A stretch of DNA of 24,197 nt from JACRLI01 sp035542815. GTDB lineage: Bacteria > Eisenbacteria > RBG-16-71-46 > JACRLI01. The notes under the pieces were generated by a model. That model was not told the DNA's origin. It saw only the letters and a program-made list of their open reading frames with translations, and made no database searches. Positions 15,730 through 23,162 of the stretch are shown here, one piece after another. The position numbers and the translations under genes are program-made. Numbering within the stretch: the first letter of the stretch is position 1; every line of letters starts with the position of its first letter. The stretch is from contig DATKKS010000034.1 of the NCBI GenBank assembly GCA_035542815.1, forward strand, positions 1 to 24,197. Reading direction: 5' to 3'.

Positions 15730-16532
15730 GCCGCGCCGCCCCCGATCCGGGCGCCCGGGCCCTGCTGCGCGTGGCGGTGGAAGCCGCCCGTGCCGGGGGC
15801 GCGGTGCTGCGCCGCAGCTTCGGAGCGGGCCACGCCTACGCCCGCAAGGGCGTCATCGATCTGGTCACCTCGACCGACCTGGCCGCCGAGGCCGCCATCC
15901 TGCGGGTGCTCCGCCGGCGGGTGCCCGATCATGAGGTGCTGGCGGAGGAGTCCGGCGCGCACGCCTCGCGCGGCGGCTCGCCCTTCCGGTGGCTCATCGA
16001 TCCCCTCGACGGCACCACCAACTTCGCCCACGGCTACCCCTTCGTGTGCACCTCGGTTGCGGTGGTGCGCGCCGGCCGGGCGGTGGCGGGCGCGGTGTTC
16101 GACCCGCTGCGCGACGAGCTGTTCACCGCGGCGCGCGGCCACGGCGCCCGCTGCAACGGCCGCCGCATCCGCGTCTCGGCGGTGCGGCGGCTGCGGGAGG
16201 CGCTGCTGGTGACCGGCTTCCCCTACGACGTCCACGCCCACGGCCGCCGGGTGGTGCGCGAGTTCCAGGCCTTCCTGCGCCACGCCCAGGGCATCCGCCG
16301 GGACGGCTCCGCGGCGCTCAACCTGTGCTACTTGGCGTGCGGGCGCTTCGACGGCTTCTGGGAATTGCGGCTGCACCCGTGGGACGTGGCCGCGGGCAGC
16401 CTCATCGCGACCGAAGCCGGCGGGCGGGTCACCGACTACGGCGGCGGGCGCTACGATCTCTCGGGCCGGGAGACCCTGGCCAGCAACCGGCACCTGCACC
16501 GCCGGATGCAGCAGGTGCTGGAGACCGCCTAG
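15726..16532 (+). CDS. Inositol monophosphatase family protein (SuhB-like)
   Basis: The protein has 268 residues. It carries the full Li-sensitive Mg-dependent phosphatase signature: Glu74/Glu75 in LAEESG, WLIDPLDGTTNFAHG with Asp92 and Asp95, and the C-terminal HPWDVAAGSLIATEAGG with Asp220. LVTGFPYD and IRRDGSAALNLCYLACGRFD are typical of SuhB-type enzymes. It is expected to hydrolyse inositol monophosphate or a related sugar phosphate; bacterial SuhB can also assist rRNA transcription antitermination. GTG at 15726 is chosen because it overlaps the upstream stop (GTGA) and the family N-terminus follows. It is coupled to the M24 peptidase. Its TAG overlaps the convergent transporter's stop within a single CTAG, leaving no room for an intergenic terminator. 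Confidence 0.93.
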   Translation: MSRAAPDPGARALLRVAVEAARAGGAVLRRSFGAGHAYARKGVIDLVTSTDLAAEAAILRVLRRRVPDHEVLAEESGAHASRGGSPFRWLIDPLDGTTNFAHGYPFVCTSVAVVRAGRAVAGAVFDPLRDELFTAARGHGARCNGRRIRVSAVRRLREALLVTGFPYDVHAHGRRVVREFQAFLRHAQGIRRDGSAALNLCYLACGRFDGFWELRLHPWDVAAGSLIATEAGGRVTDYGGGRYDLSGRETLASNRHLHRRMQQVLETA

Positions 16533-17440
16533 GTCCGCTGCACCAGCACCACCCCGCCCAGCACCAACACCCCACCCAGGAAGAAGTGCGGCGCGAAGCT
16601 CTCCCGGAACAGCCACCAGGCCAGCAGCGTCGTGAGCACCGGCTGCAGGTTCGAGAACACCGCCACCCGGCTGGCCTCGGTGTGGGACAGGCACCACACC
16701 CACAGGAGGTAGCCCAGGACCGAGGTCACCAGGGCCAGGAACGCGACCGCCCCCCAGGCGGCCGCGGGCAGCGGCCCCGGGCCCAGCCCCGACAGCGCCC
16801 ACGGCGCCGCCGGCAACGCCATGAGCGTCCCCAGCCCCAGGGACACCGCGGTCACGGTGGTGGCGGAGTGCCCGCCCATCAGGGCCCGGCCCTCCACCGA
16901 GTACAGCGCCCAGCACACCACCGCCAGCAGCAGCAGCACGTCGCCGGCCAGGAAGCGCCGGTCCAGCGCCAGGCCGCGGTCCAGGAGCACCAGCACCACC
17001 CCGGCCAGCGCCACCCCCACGCCCGCCACGCGGCCCCAGGTGAAGCGGTCCTCCCGGCGCAGCGCCGCCAGGAGCGTCACGAACAGCGGGGTGGTGGCGT
17101 AGAACAGGGCCGCGTGCGCCGGGGAGCTGCGCTGCAGCCCGAAGAGGAACAGACCCTGGTTGAGCGGCACTGCCAGCAGCCCCAGCAGCGCCAGGCGGCC
17201 CCAGTCGCGGCGCGAGAACTCCCCCGGCCGGCCGCCGCGGGCCAGCCAGATCCCGGCCAGCACCAGCGAGGCCGCCGAGAAGCGCGCGAGGGCCAGGAAC
17301 ACCACCGGCATCACGCTCAGCGCGTACTTGGCCACGATGAAGGTGAAGCTGGAGATGGTGGAATGCAGGAGCAGCGCCGCGTAGCCCGCTGGGTGGCCGG
17401 TGGAGCGAAGGGGAACGGTCTCGGTGGCGGAACGGGTCAT
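16529..17440 (-). CDS. EamA-family (DMT superfamily) transporter
   Basis: The protein has 303 residues with about ten hydrophobic segments in two EamA repeats (roughly 18-145 and 158-300). It shows the family features 'A-x-x-R-F-x-x-A-x-x-x-L' in the first repeat, 'A-L-F-Y-A-T-T-P-L-F-V-T-L-L-A' near the repeat end, and VFSNLQPVLTTLLAWWLFRE in the second. DMT members export metabolites such as amino acids or purines across the inner membrane; the substrate cannot be read from sequence. ATG at 17440 has no ribosome-binding site at a good distance, so the start is moderately sure. It follows the MOSC gene by 64 bases and converges with the phosphatase gene, sharing a CTAG for both stops. Confidence 0.9.
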   Translation of the reverse strand: MTRSATETVPLRSTGHPAGYAALLLHSTISSFTFIVAKYALSVMPVVFLALARFSAASLVLAGIWLARGGRPGEFSRRDWGRLALLGLLAVPLNQGLFLFGLQRSSPAHAALFYATTPLFVTLLAALRREDRFTWGRVAGVGVALAGVVLVLLDRGLALDRRFLAGDVLLLLAVVCWALYSVEGRALMGGHSATTVTAVSLGLGTLMALPAAPWALSGLGPGPLPAAAWGAVAFLALVTSVLGYLLWVWCLSHTEASRVAVFSNLQPVLTTLLAWWLFRESFAPHFFLGGVLVLGGVVLVQRT

Positions 17441-17504
17441 GGGAGGGTGCCGCGGGCTCGCCCCCGGCCCGGGATTGCCGGAGCGCGACGCGCCCGCGCG
17501 CGGG

Positions 17505-17975
17505 TCACAGCCGCTCCAGGTCGTCGCCCACGCGGATCAGCCCGCCGGCCACGACCTGGGCGCGCAGCCCTCCCCGGTGGACCAGGCCCTTCTGCACCGA
17601 GGGGTCGGTGAGGCTGGCCAGGTGGCCGCACGGCTCGCACAGGCGGATGCCCCGGAGGCGCGCCCCGCCCACCTGGAACTCCCGCCCCACCAGGTGGTTC
17701 AACGGGACCCCGCGGGTGAGGATGTTCCGCCGGGTGGCCCCGGGCGCGAGGGTGTAGCCGTAGTCCCGGGCCACCGCCAGCACCGCCTCCTCCTCCACCA
17801 GCGTCACCTCGCGGGCCGGCTCCGGCCGCTTGGAGTAGGTGCCGGTCCCCGCGTGGTAGCGGTCGCCTTCCAGCCCTCTCCCGGGCACCGCCCGCGCCTC
17901 CGGCACCGGCTGCATGGGCGCGGCCGCAGCCGGCGCCACGTGGATGGACACCACCGCCGCCTTCCAGATGCTCAT
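17505..17975 (-). CDS. MOSC-domain protein
   Basis: The protein has 156 residues and is essentially one MOSC (molybdenum cofactor sulfurase C-terminal) domain. The visible marks are GLEGDRYHAGTGTY (34-47), the 'E-V-T-L-V-E' strand, TRRNILTRGVPLNHLVG (81-97) and 'L-C-E-P-C-x-H-L' with Cys113 and Cys116. Cys113 fits the conserved MOSC cysteine proposed to handle sulfur or bind molybdenum cofactor. Stand-alone bacterial MOSC proteins (YiiM-like) can detoxify N-hydroxylated compounds or carry sulfur, but the exact role here is open. A GGGGGAG lies very close to the ATG. It is 30 bases downstream of the CDGSH iron-sulfur gene, so the two probably share a transcript and a redox/sulfur theme. Confidence 0.92.
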   Translation of the reverse strand: MSIWKAAVVSIHVAPAAAAPMQPVPEARAVPGRGLEGDRYHAGTGTYSKRPEPAREVTLVEEEAVLAVARDYGYTLAPGATRRNILTRGVPLNHLVGREFQVGGARLRGIRLCEPCGHLASLTDPSVQKGLVHRGGLRAQVVAGGLIRVGDDLERL

Positions 17976-18005
17976 CGCTCCCCCGTGCGCGGCCCCGCGC
18001 CGGCG

Positions 18006-18239
18006 CTACGGCGCCGGCTTTGGCGCCGGCAGGTCGCGCGCCGGTACCACCGACTGGAAGCCGTGGGTCTTGTGGCTCCCGTCGCAGAACGGCTTCTGCT
18101 GGGACTGCCCGCAGCGGCACAGGCTGACCCGGGTCCGCCCCCCCAGGCCAAAGCAGCGGCCCTCCGAGTCGGCCACTTCGAAGTCGCCCTCCACCCTGAG
18201 GGACCCGTTGTCGGTCACCGTGATCCTGGCTGCTGCCAT
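18006..18239 (-). CDS. CDGSH iron-sulfur domain protein
   Basis: The protein has 77 residues with a single complete CDGSH motif, CRCGQSQQKPFCDGSH. Cys41, Cys43, Cys52 and His56 are the expected 3Cys:1His ligands of a labile [2Fe-2S] cluster. The N-terminal half is a short beta part, 'I-T-V-x-D-N-G-S-L-R-V-E-G-D-F', common in the bacterial family. There is no membrane segment, so it should be a small cytoplasmic redox or cluster-carrying protein. AGGAGG lies 5 bases before ATG 18239. It is the first gene of a minus-strand set with MOSC and EamA genes, and it diverges from cheY across about 200 bases that must hold both promoters. No strong promoter consensus is obvious there. Confidence 0.94.
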   Translation of the reverse strand: MAAARITVTDNGSLRVEGDFEVADSEGRCFGLGGRTRVSLCRCGQSQQKPFCDGSHKTHGFQSVVPARDLPAPKPAP

Positions 18240-18440
18240 GCCAGCCTCCTGTGTCGTGCTCCCGCGAACCCCGCCCGACGGCCACTCCCATCCATAATGG
18301 GCGCCGCCGGGCCGGATCGCAATCCCGCCTGCGCCGGAGCCCCGGGCGCAAGCGATTCCATGGTCTTATCCGGCTCCCGCCGGCTCAGGTAGCTCCCCCG
18401 GGGCGACGATACTGAACTTGAACCCCGGGAGGAAGCTCCG

Positions 18441-18803
18441 ATGAAGATCCTGATCGTGGACGACAGCAAGACCATGCGCCTCATCGTGAAGCGGGCGCTG
18501 CGCCAGGCCGGATTCGAGGACCATGAGGTGGAGGAGGCCGGCAACGGCCTGGAGGCCCTGGAGATGCTCAAGGCGGGCGGCATCGAGGTGGTGCTGTGCG
18601 ACTGGAACATGCCCCAGATGAACGGCCTGGCGCTCCTCAACGCGGTCCGCGAGCAGGGCTTCGACGTGAAGTTCGGGTTCGTGACCTCCGAGGGCGGCCC
18701 CGAGATCGAGAAGACCGCCGCCGACGCCGGCGCCCTGTTCCTGATCAGCAAGCCGTTCACCGCCGACGTGCTCCAGCGCGTCCTGGGCCCGGTGCTCCAG
18801 TGA
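18441..18803 (+). CDS. cheY: CheY-type single-domain response regulator (plus arm)
   Basis: The protein has 120 residues and is a stand-alone receiver domain. The acidic pair Asp7-Asp8 (IVDDSKTMR), phospho-acceptor Asp54 (LCDWNMPQMNG), Thr82 (FVTSEGG) and Lys104 (ISKPF) are all in place. Phosphorylated CheY-type proteins normally bind the flagellar switch or another motility target; no output domain is present here. GGGAGGAA lies about 6 bases before the ATG. A GATACT about 28 bases upstream of the ATG may be a -10 element, but no good -35 partner is seen. The gene is followed by a coupled CheX gene (GTGA overlap), which could encode its phosphatase. A second CheY lies in the opposing arm. 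Confidence 0.93.
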   Translation: MKILIVDDSKTMRLIVKRALRQAGFEDHEVEEAGNGLEALEMLKAGGIEVVLCDWNMPQMNGLALLNAVREQGFDVKFGFVTSEGGPEIEKTAADAGALFLISKPFTADVLQRVLGPVLQ

Positions 18804-19309
18804 GCCCTCCCCCCCACCCGGTGGACTGGTGGGCTGGAATCGCCGCTGCATCCATCACCGAACTGGCCCAGGTGTCCCTGGGGCTCGCGGGGGTGGAGCC
18901 GTCGCCCCACACGGTGGAGCTGCCGCGCCAGCGGGACGGCTCCATCATCTCCCTGGTCGGCGACCAGGAATCCCTGGAGATCGGGTTGTTCTCCGACACC
19001 GAGGGCTGCCGCAGCCTGGCCTCCCGGATGCTGGGCATGGAGCCCGAGGGCGAGGAAATGGTGGTGGACGCCATGTGCGAGCTGGCCAACGTGCTGGCCG
19101 GCCTGACCAAACGCAAGCTGGCGGCGGCCGACGCCAAGTTCGAGATCGGCCTGCCGCTGTACGTGCGGGGCTCGATCGCCGTGGGGGACGCCGCCGAGGC
19201 GGTGTCCATCCCGGTGCGTCTGGGCAACGCCGGGGTGGAAGTGGTGGTCCTGCGCAACCTCAACCCGGCCCCCTCCGGAGGCAGCCATGCCGCCGCGTCG
19301 GCTCGTTAG
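18800..19309 (+). CDS. cheX: CheX-type chemotaxis phosphatase (plus arm)
   Basis: The protein has 169 residues. The central helix 'V-V-D-A-M-C-E-L-A-N-V-L-A-G' carries Glu94 and Asn97 as the ExxN motif by which CheC/CheX/FliY proteins dephosphorylate CheY-P. The flanking sequence fits the CheX fold: a preceding GLFSDTEGCRSLASRMLGM (strand and helix), and a following KFEIGLPLYVRGS with a late hydrophobic strand VEVVVLRNL. Only one ExxN site is present, as in CheX and unlike two-site CheC. GTG at 18800 is chosen because it forms a GTGA overlap with the cheY stop, implying coupled synthesis of regulator and phosphatase. Its end overlaps the next gene by 23 bases. Confidence 0.8.
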   Translation: MSPPPHPVDWWAGIAAASITELAQVSLGLAGVEPSPHTVELPRQRDGSIISLVGDQESLEIGLFSDTEGCRSLASRMLGMEPEGEEMVVDAMCELANVLAGLTKRKLAAADAKFEIGLPLYVRGSIAVGDAAEAVSIPVRLGNAGVEVVVLRNLNPAPSGGSHAAASAR

Positions 19310-19769
19310 CGATGTTGCCCTGGGCGGCCTGCTGACGAACCTCCTGGGCCGCCCCATCCACGTGGCCAAGAACCCCCCCGCCCCGCTGAGCCCAAGCCAG
19401 CCCCTGGTGATCGGACTGTACCGCAGCGACGACGGCGCCCTGGTGGCGGCGTGCGCCGCCGACCTGCAGTTCGCCGCCAACGCCGCCGCCGCCCTGGCCC
19501 TCATGCCCCAGCGGATGGTGGCCGAGGGCAGCCGCGACGGGCGCCTGTCCGAGGGCCTGCTGGAGAACTTCTGCGAAGTGCTCAACGTCATGTGCGCGCT
19601 GCTGAACAGCTCCGACCTGCCCCACCAGAGCTTCGCCGAGGCGCTCACCCCGCCCCTGGAGCTGCCCGAGGACGTCCAGGCCTTGCTGGGCAGCCCCGGC
19701 ATCCGCGGCGACTTCAAGGTGGACATCAGCGGCTACGAGGGTGGCACGGTGACCTGGCTGCTGGCCTGA
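19287..19769 (+). CDS. CheX-like protein, diverged paralogue
   Basis: The protein has 160 residues. It resembles the preceding CheX in layout: an N-terminal strand-helix part, a strand VIGLYRSDDGALVAACAADL, then a long helix LLENFCEVLNVMCALLNSS containing an ExxN (Glu97, Asn100). The second half differs, with a Pro-rich stretch and a final strand pair FKVDISGYEGGTVTWLLA. A divergent CheX/CheC-fold protein is the best reading, but similarity is weak outside the helix. It may be a phosphatase, an inhibitor or a binding partner of the neighbouring CheX. GGAGG lies 5 bases before ATG 19287, so it has its own initiation signal although it overlaps cheX by 23 bases. A long hairpin 29 bases after its stop ends the arm. 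Confidence 0.65.
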   Translation: MPPRRLVSDVALGGLLTNLLGRPIHVAKNPPAPLSPSQPLVIGLYRSDDGALVAACAADLQFAANAAAALALMPQRMVAEGSRDGRLSEGLLENFCEVLNVMCALLNSSDLPHQSFAEALTPPLELPEDVQALLGSPGIRGDFKVDISGYEGGTVTWLLA

Positions 19770-19797
19770 GCCCGGCTGGTCGTGCGCGCTGACAGCC

Positions 19798-19840
19798 CGA
19801 GGGCCCGGCCGGCCGCCTCACGCGGCCCGCCGGGCCCTCG
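19798..19840. terminator. Long GC hairpin where the two chemotaxis arms converge
   Basis: A perfect 12-base outer stem (CGAGGGCCCGGC / GCCGGGCCCTCG, 19798-19809 with 19829-19840) surrounds an inner 6-base stem (GGCCGC / GCGGCC, 19811-19816 with 19822-19827) and a CTCAC loop, with one mismatch between them. It lies between the ends of the plus-strand CheX-like gene and minus-strand cheB, so it probably stops transcription from both sides. No long T tract follows in either direction. Confidence 0.75.
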
Positions 19841-19885
19841 CGCTTCTCGCCGATCTTCTCGGTGCTCCCACCCGCCCCGACCCGC

Positions 19886-20935
19886 TCAGGCTGCCTGCTC
19901 CGCCCCCTCCTCCAGCCGGCGCATGATCCCCCCCGGGATCCGCTCCAGCGGCAGCACCTGGTCCACGGCCCCCGCGCCGATGGCCTCCCTGGGCATCCCG
20001 AACACCACGCAGCTGGCCTCGTCCTGGGCGATGTTCCAGCCGCCGGCCTCGTGCATCTCCACCATCCCCTTGGCCCCGTCCGCCCCCATGCCGGTCAGGA
20101 TCACGCCCACGGCGTTGCGCCCCGCGGCCCGGGCCACCGACCCGAACATCACGTCCACCGAGGGGCGCTGCCGGTTCACCAGCGGCCCGTCCTTCACGTT
20201 CACGTAGTACCGCGCGCCGGAGCGCTTCAGCAGCAGGTGGCGGTTGCCGGGCGCGATCAGCACCACCCCCGGGACCACCGAGTCGCCGTCGGAGGCCTCC
20301 TCCACGTGCATTGCGCACAGGCCGTCCAGCCGGGCGGCGAAGGTCTTGGTGAACATCTCGGGCATGTGCTGGGTGACCACCGTGCCCGGGGCGTTGGCGG
20401 GCAGGGCGGTGAGGATGCACTCCAGGGCCACGGTGCCGCCGGTGGAGGCGCCCAGGGCCAGGACCTGGTTGGTGGTCCGGCTCAGCGTGGCCGGCTTGAT
20501 CACCGCCCCGCGCCGCGCGCTCAGGGCGCGCCAGTTCATCTCGGTGCGGGTCGCCTGCTTGATCTTGTCGGCCAGGTCGGCGGCCATGTCCCCCACGGTG
20601 TAGGAGGAACCCGGCTTGCACATCACGTCCACCGCCCCCGCGCTGAGCGCCTGCAGCGCCAGCTCGCTGCCGGCGGGAGTCAGCGAGGACACCACGATCA
20701 CCGGCATGGGGTGGTAGTGCATCAGCTTCCGGAGGAAGGTGATGCCGTCCATGCGGGGCATTTCCAGGTCCAGGGTCAGCACGTCGGGCTCGCGCTGCAC
20801 GATGAGGTCGCGCGCCACGTACGGGTCGGGCGCGGTGCACACCACCTCGATCAGCGGGTCCTTGGAGAGCTGCTGTTGGAAGATCTGGCGGACCACCGCC
20901 GAGTCGTCCACGATCAGGACCTTGGTGCGCCTCAT
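19886..20935 (-). CDS. cheB: Chemotaxis methylesterase/glutamine deamidase CheB
   Basis: The protein has 349 residues. The N-terminal receiver domain (1-125) has Asp10-Asp11, phospho-acceptor Asp56 (LTLDLEMPRMDG) and Lys107. The C-terminal methylesterase domain has the triad Ser164 (LGASTGG), His190 (VTQHMPE) and Asp286 (TGMGADGAKG), the same numbers as in enteric CheB. It removes methyl groups from receptor glutamates and deamidates glutamines, giving adaptation in the cytoplasm near receptor arrays; activity rises when Asp56 is phosphorylated by CheA. ATG 20935 overlaps the stop of the upstream cheX as ATGA. It is the last gene of the minus arm. It opposes CheR, encoded in the same operon. 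Confidence 0.97.
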   Translation of the reverse strand: MRRTKVLIVDDSAVVRQIFQQQLSKDPLIEVVCTAPDPYVARDLIVQREPDVLTLDLEMPRMDGITFLRKLMHYHPMPVIVVSSLTPAGSELALQALSAGAVDVMCKPGSSYTVGDMAADLADKIKQATRTEMNWRALSARRGAVIKPATLSRTTNQVLALGASTGGTVALECILTALPANAPGTVVTQHMPEMFTKTFAARLDGLCAMHVEEASDGDSVVPGVVLIAPGNRHLLLKRSGARYYVNVKDGPLVNRQRPSVDVMFGSVARAAGRNAVGVILTGMGADGAKGMVEMHEAGGWNIAQDEASCVVFGMPREAIGAGAVDQVLPLERIPGGIMRRLEEGAEQAA

Positions 20936-21417
20936 GCGACCCGCGTCCCCCGGGCCGGGAACACCGCCGCGTCCAGCCGGCCGCCCTCCTCGGTCAGCAG
21001 GCTCACCCGGCAGGTCGCCCGGCCCGCCTGGTCCTCGAACTCCGCGGCCGCCAGCCGGCGGACCTCGGGCACGCTCAGTTCGCACACCTCCACCGGCCCG
21101 AACACCTCGCGGGCCAGCGCCCCGCAGCAGATGTTCAGCAGCTCGGCCACCGCGTCCGCCTGCCGCTCCTGGGCTTCCGGGCTCGCGGGGTCCTCCCCCA
21201 GCAGGTTGGCGGCCAGGTCCACCGCCACCTCGGGGCTGGCGGCCAGGCGAACCTCGCCCCGGCCCGGGCCCGCGTACTGCATGCGCGCCTCGAGCACCAC
21301 CCCCGGATAGCTCGGGGGGGCGTCGGTGGCCTCGGTGAACACGAAGGCGGCCTCTTCCAGGGTCTGGCCCACCACCCGGGCCAGCAGCTCGCGCGAGATC
21401 TCAGGCGGCACGCGCAT
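20932..21417 (-). CDS. cheX: CheX-type chemotaxis phosphatase (minus arm)
   Basis: The protein has 161 residues. The helix QADAVAELLNICCGALA holds the single ExxN site (Glu92, Asn95). Before it is EVRLAASPEVAVDLAANLLG, the strand-helix element seen in CheX proteins, and after it come two strands ending in RLDAAVFPARG. The layout matches the CheX of the plus arm, although the sequence identity looks low. It should dephosphorylate CheY-P. It begins inside the end of the upstream cheY (17-base overlap) and its stop overlaps the cheB start, placing phosphatase, response regulator and esterase under one transcript. A CheC-like or FliN-related reading is less likely because only one ExxN is present. 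Confidence 0.78.
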   Translation of the reverse strand: MRVPPEISRELLARVVGQTLEEAAFVFTEATDAPPSYPGVVLEARMQYAGPGRGEVRLAASPEVAVDLAANLLGEDPASPEAQERQADAVAELLNICCGALAREVFGPVEVCELSVPEVRRLAAAEFEDQAGRATCRVSLLTEEGGRLDAAVFPARGTRVA

Positions 21418-21802
21418 CCCCCTTGGCCGGCCCCAGCACCTGGGCGACCACTTCCTTGAAGTTCTCGGGCCGGAACGGCTTGCGGATATAGGCGCGCACC
21501 CCCCGCCGCTTCAGCTCGTTGATGCGCGTCTCGCTCTGCTCGGAGGAGACGATCACCACCGGGGTGCTCACCAGCAGGTTGTCCTGCGCCATCCGCTCCA
21601 CCAGCTCCACGCCGTTCATCTCGGGCATGTTGAGGTCGGCCAGCACCACGTCGATCCAGTGCTTGCCCAGCACCTCCAGCGCCTCGCGGCCGTTGGCCGC
21701 CTCATGCACCTCACCCACGTCCAGCCCCGACATGGCGATGGCCTTGCGCACCATCTGCCGGATGATGGCCGAGTCGTCCACGATCAGGACGGCGTAACTC
21801 AT
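21401..21802 (-). CDS. cheY: CheY-type single-domain response regulator (minus arm)
   Basis: The protein has 133 residues and is a complete receiver domain: Asp9-Asp10 (LIVDDSAIIR), phospho-acceptor Asp56 (LADLNMPEMNG), Ser86-Ser87 (VIVSSEQ) and Lys108 (IRKPF). A short charged tail of about 10 residues follows. No output domain is present. GGAGG lies 6 bases before the ATG, and the ATG overlaps the HDOD stop as ATGA. The sequence differs clearly from the plus-arm CheY, for example in the DLNMPEMNG versus DWNMPQMNG region and in helix 4. The two therefore probably act on different targets, or one acts as a phosphate sink. The neighbouring cheX suggests a dedicated phosphatase. Confidence 0.94.
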   Translation of the reverse strand: MSYAVLIVDDSAIIRQMVRKAIAMSGLDVGEVHEAANGREALEVLGKHWIDVVLADLNMPEMNGVELVERMAQDNLLVSTPVVIVSSEQSETRINELKRRGVRAYIRKPFRPENFKEVVAQVLGPAKGDARAA

Positions 21803-22668
21803 GCGGCGCCTCCGAGGGGCGCCGCGAACAGGCGTCCCATCTCCTGGATCTGCTCCAGGGCCTGGCTGGCCACGTGCTCGAGCCGCCGCGACCGCACCCC
21901 CAGCCGGGCGGTGACGCCGGGGTCGACGGCGCGCGCCATCTCGCCCACGTCCACCCCCAGCCCCAGCGAGTGCGACAGCCCGTCGGCGGCGTGCACCAGG
22001 TCCACCAGCGACCGGTGCTCCTCCGGCACCTCGGCCCCCGGCCGGTGGTGCCACCTGGCCGCCGCGGCCACCGCCGCCGGCAGGCTCCACGTCTCCGCCA
22101 CCGCGCCGCCCACCTCGGCGTGGTCGATCCCCAGCGTGTCGCGCTCCGCGGCCACGAACGCCACCTCGCCGTCGCGCAGCCTGGTGAGCAGCTCGCTGCT
22201 CTCCAGCGACACGCACGTGCCCACCACCAGCTTGCCCAGGTCGTGCAGCAGCCCGGCCGTGAAGGTCAGTTCCGGCGCCGGCACATGGAGTTCCGCCGCC
22301 AGGCTCTCCGCCAGGACCGCCACCGCGGTGCAGTGCAACCAGAACACGCTGGAGTCGATCTCGTAGCCCACCAGGCGCGCCGGCGCCACCTTGGAGATGG
22401 CGGCGCTGGCCGCCACCCCGTACACCCGCTGCAGCCCCATGATGGTGATGGCGTGGCGCACCGACTGCACGTGCCCGCGGAGCCCGAAGTAGGCGGAGTT
22501 GGCCAGGCGCAGCAGGTACGCCGTCAGCGCCGGGTCGGGACGGATGACCCGCTCGAAGTCGCTGGCGCTGGAGCGCTCGTCCCGGATGAGCCGAGAGAGC
22601 TGCATGACCGTGGCCGACAGCGGCGGCAGGCTGCGCACGCGCTCCAGGATGGCTTCGGTCGCGTTCAC
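21799..22668 (-). CDS. HDOD-domain signalling protein
   Basis: The protein has 289 residues. The first ~210 form an HDOD domain: 'L-P-P-L-S-A-T-V-M-Q-L' start, IRPDPALTAYLLRLANSAYF (the typical D-P-x-L-x-x-x-L-L-R-x-A-N-S), HAITIMGLQRVYGVA, and a retained HD-like pair His142-Asp143 in GLLHDLGKLVVG with later HAEVGG and RWHHRP. The C-terminal part is a helical tail. HDOD proteins are signalling adaptors tied to motility, second messengers or cell-cycle control, and most lack proven hydrolase activity. Retention of HD and HH residues leaves a phosphohydrolase possible. GTG 22668 forms a GTGA overlap with cheD, and the gene's stop overlaps cheY as ATGA, so it is firmly part of the chemotaxis operon. 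Confidence 0.9.
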   Translation of the reverse strand: MNATEAILERVRSLPPLSATVMQLSRLIRDERSSASDFERVIRPDPALTAYLLRLANSAYFGLRGHVQSVRHAITIMGLQRVYGVAASAAISKVAPARLVGYEIDSSVFWLHCTAVAVLAESLAAELHVPAPELTFTAGLLHDLGKLVVGTCVSLESSELLTRLRDGEVAFVAAERDTLGIDHAEVGGAVAETWSLPAAVAAAARWHHRPGAEVPEEHRSLVDLVHAADGLSHSLGLGVDVGEMARAVDPGVTARLGVRSRRLEHVASQALEQIQEMGRLFAAPLGGAA

Positions 22669-23162
22669 AGCTCCAGCTCCTCTCCGTGCGAGGCGATGAC
22701 CACCCGGCCGCTGCCCACGTGCAGGCGGGCGGTGCGCGACTTGGCTCCGCCCACGTCCTCGGCCGCGATCAGGATGCCGTTCTTCCAGAAGATCTTGCGC
22801 AGGATCACGTAGTTGCGCCTGCCGATCTCGAAGGTGCCCTGGTCGTCGTACAGGGAGCCGCCCCCGGCGACCTTGGCCACCAGGTCCTCCTTGCGGCAGC
22901 CCAGCTCGTACATGGCGCGGAACAGGACCGGGATGCCGGTGTCGGCGAACATGGCCGGCTTGATCACGGCCTTCTCCGGGGAGATCTCCGACAGCGGCAG
23001 CATGAAGTGGATCATGCCCCCCACCCGCCGGCCTGGATCGTGCACCATCACCGCGATGCATGAACCGAGGGCGTACGTCACCAGCTCGGTGTCCGGGTCG
23101 CCGCTCACCGCGAAGTCGGCGATGTCAATGATCACCTTGTTGGCGTTCGCGCTGCTGATCAC
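22665..23162 (-). CDS. cheD: Chemoreceptor glutamine deamidase CheD
   Basis: The protein has 165 residues. Catalytic Cys35 (YALGSCIAV), His52 (GGMIHFMLP) and Thr29 (ELVTYA) keep the spacing of Thermotoga CheD (Thr21, Cys27, His44). KVAGGGSLY, IGRRN and AEDVGG are conserved family blocks. It deamidates receptor glutamines to glutamates and, in CheC/CheX-type systems, can be sequestered by CheC bound to CheY-P. GTG 23162 overlaps the cheR stop as GTGA, and the family N-terminus follows directly. The open frame extending further upstream is only the shadow of cheR. The residue set is complete, so the enzyme should be active. Confidence 0.96.
   Translation of the reverse strand: MISSANANKVIIDIADFAVSGDPDTELVTYALGSCIAVMVHDPGRRVGGMIHFMLPLSEISPEKAVIKPAMFADTGIPVLFRAMYELGCRKEDLVAKVAGGGSLYDDQGTFEIGRRNYVILRKIFWKNGILIAAEDVGGAKSRTARLHVGSGRVVIASHGEELEL

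Noticed and set aside
18408..18413. GATACT as a -10 element or flagellar-type promoter ahead of the plus-arm cheY
   Set aside because: No matching -35 of sigma-70 or sigma-28 type is found at the right distance.
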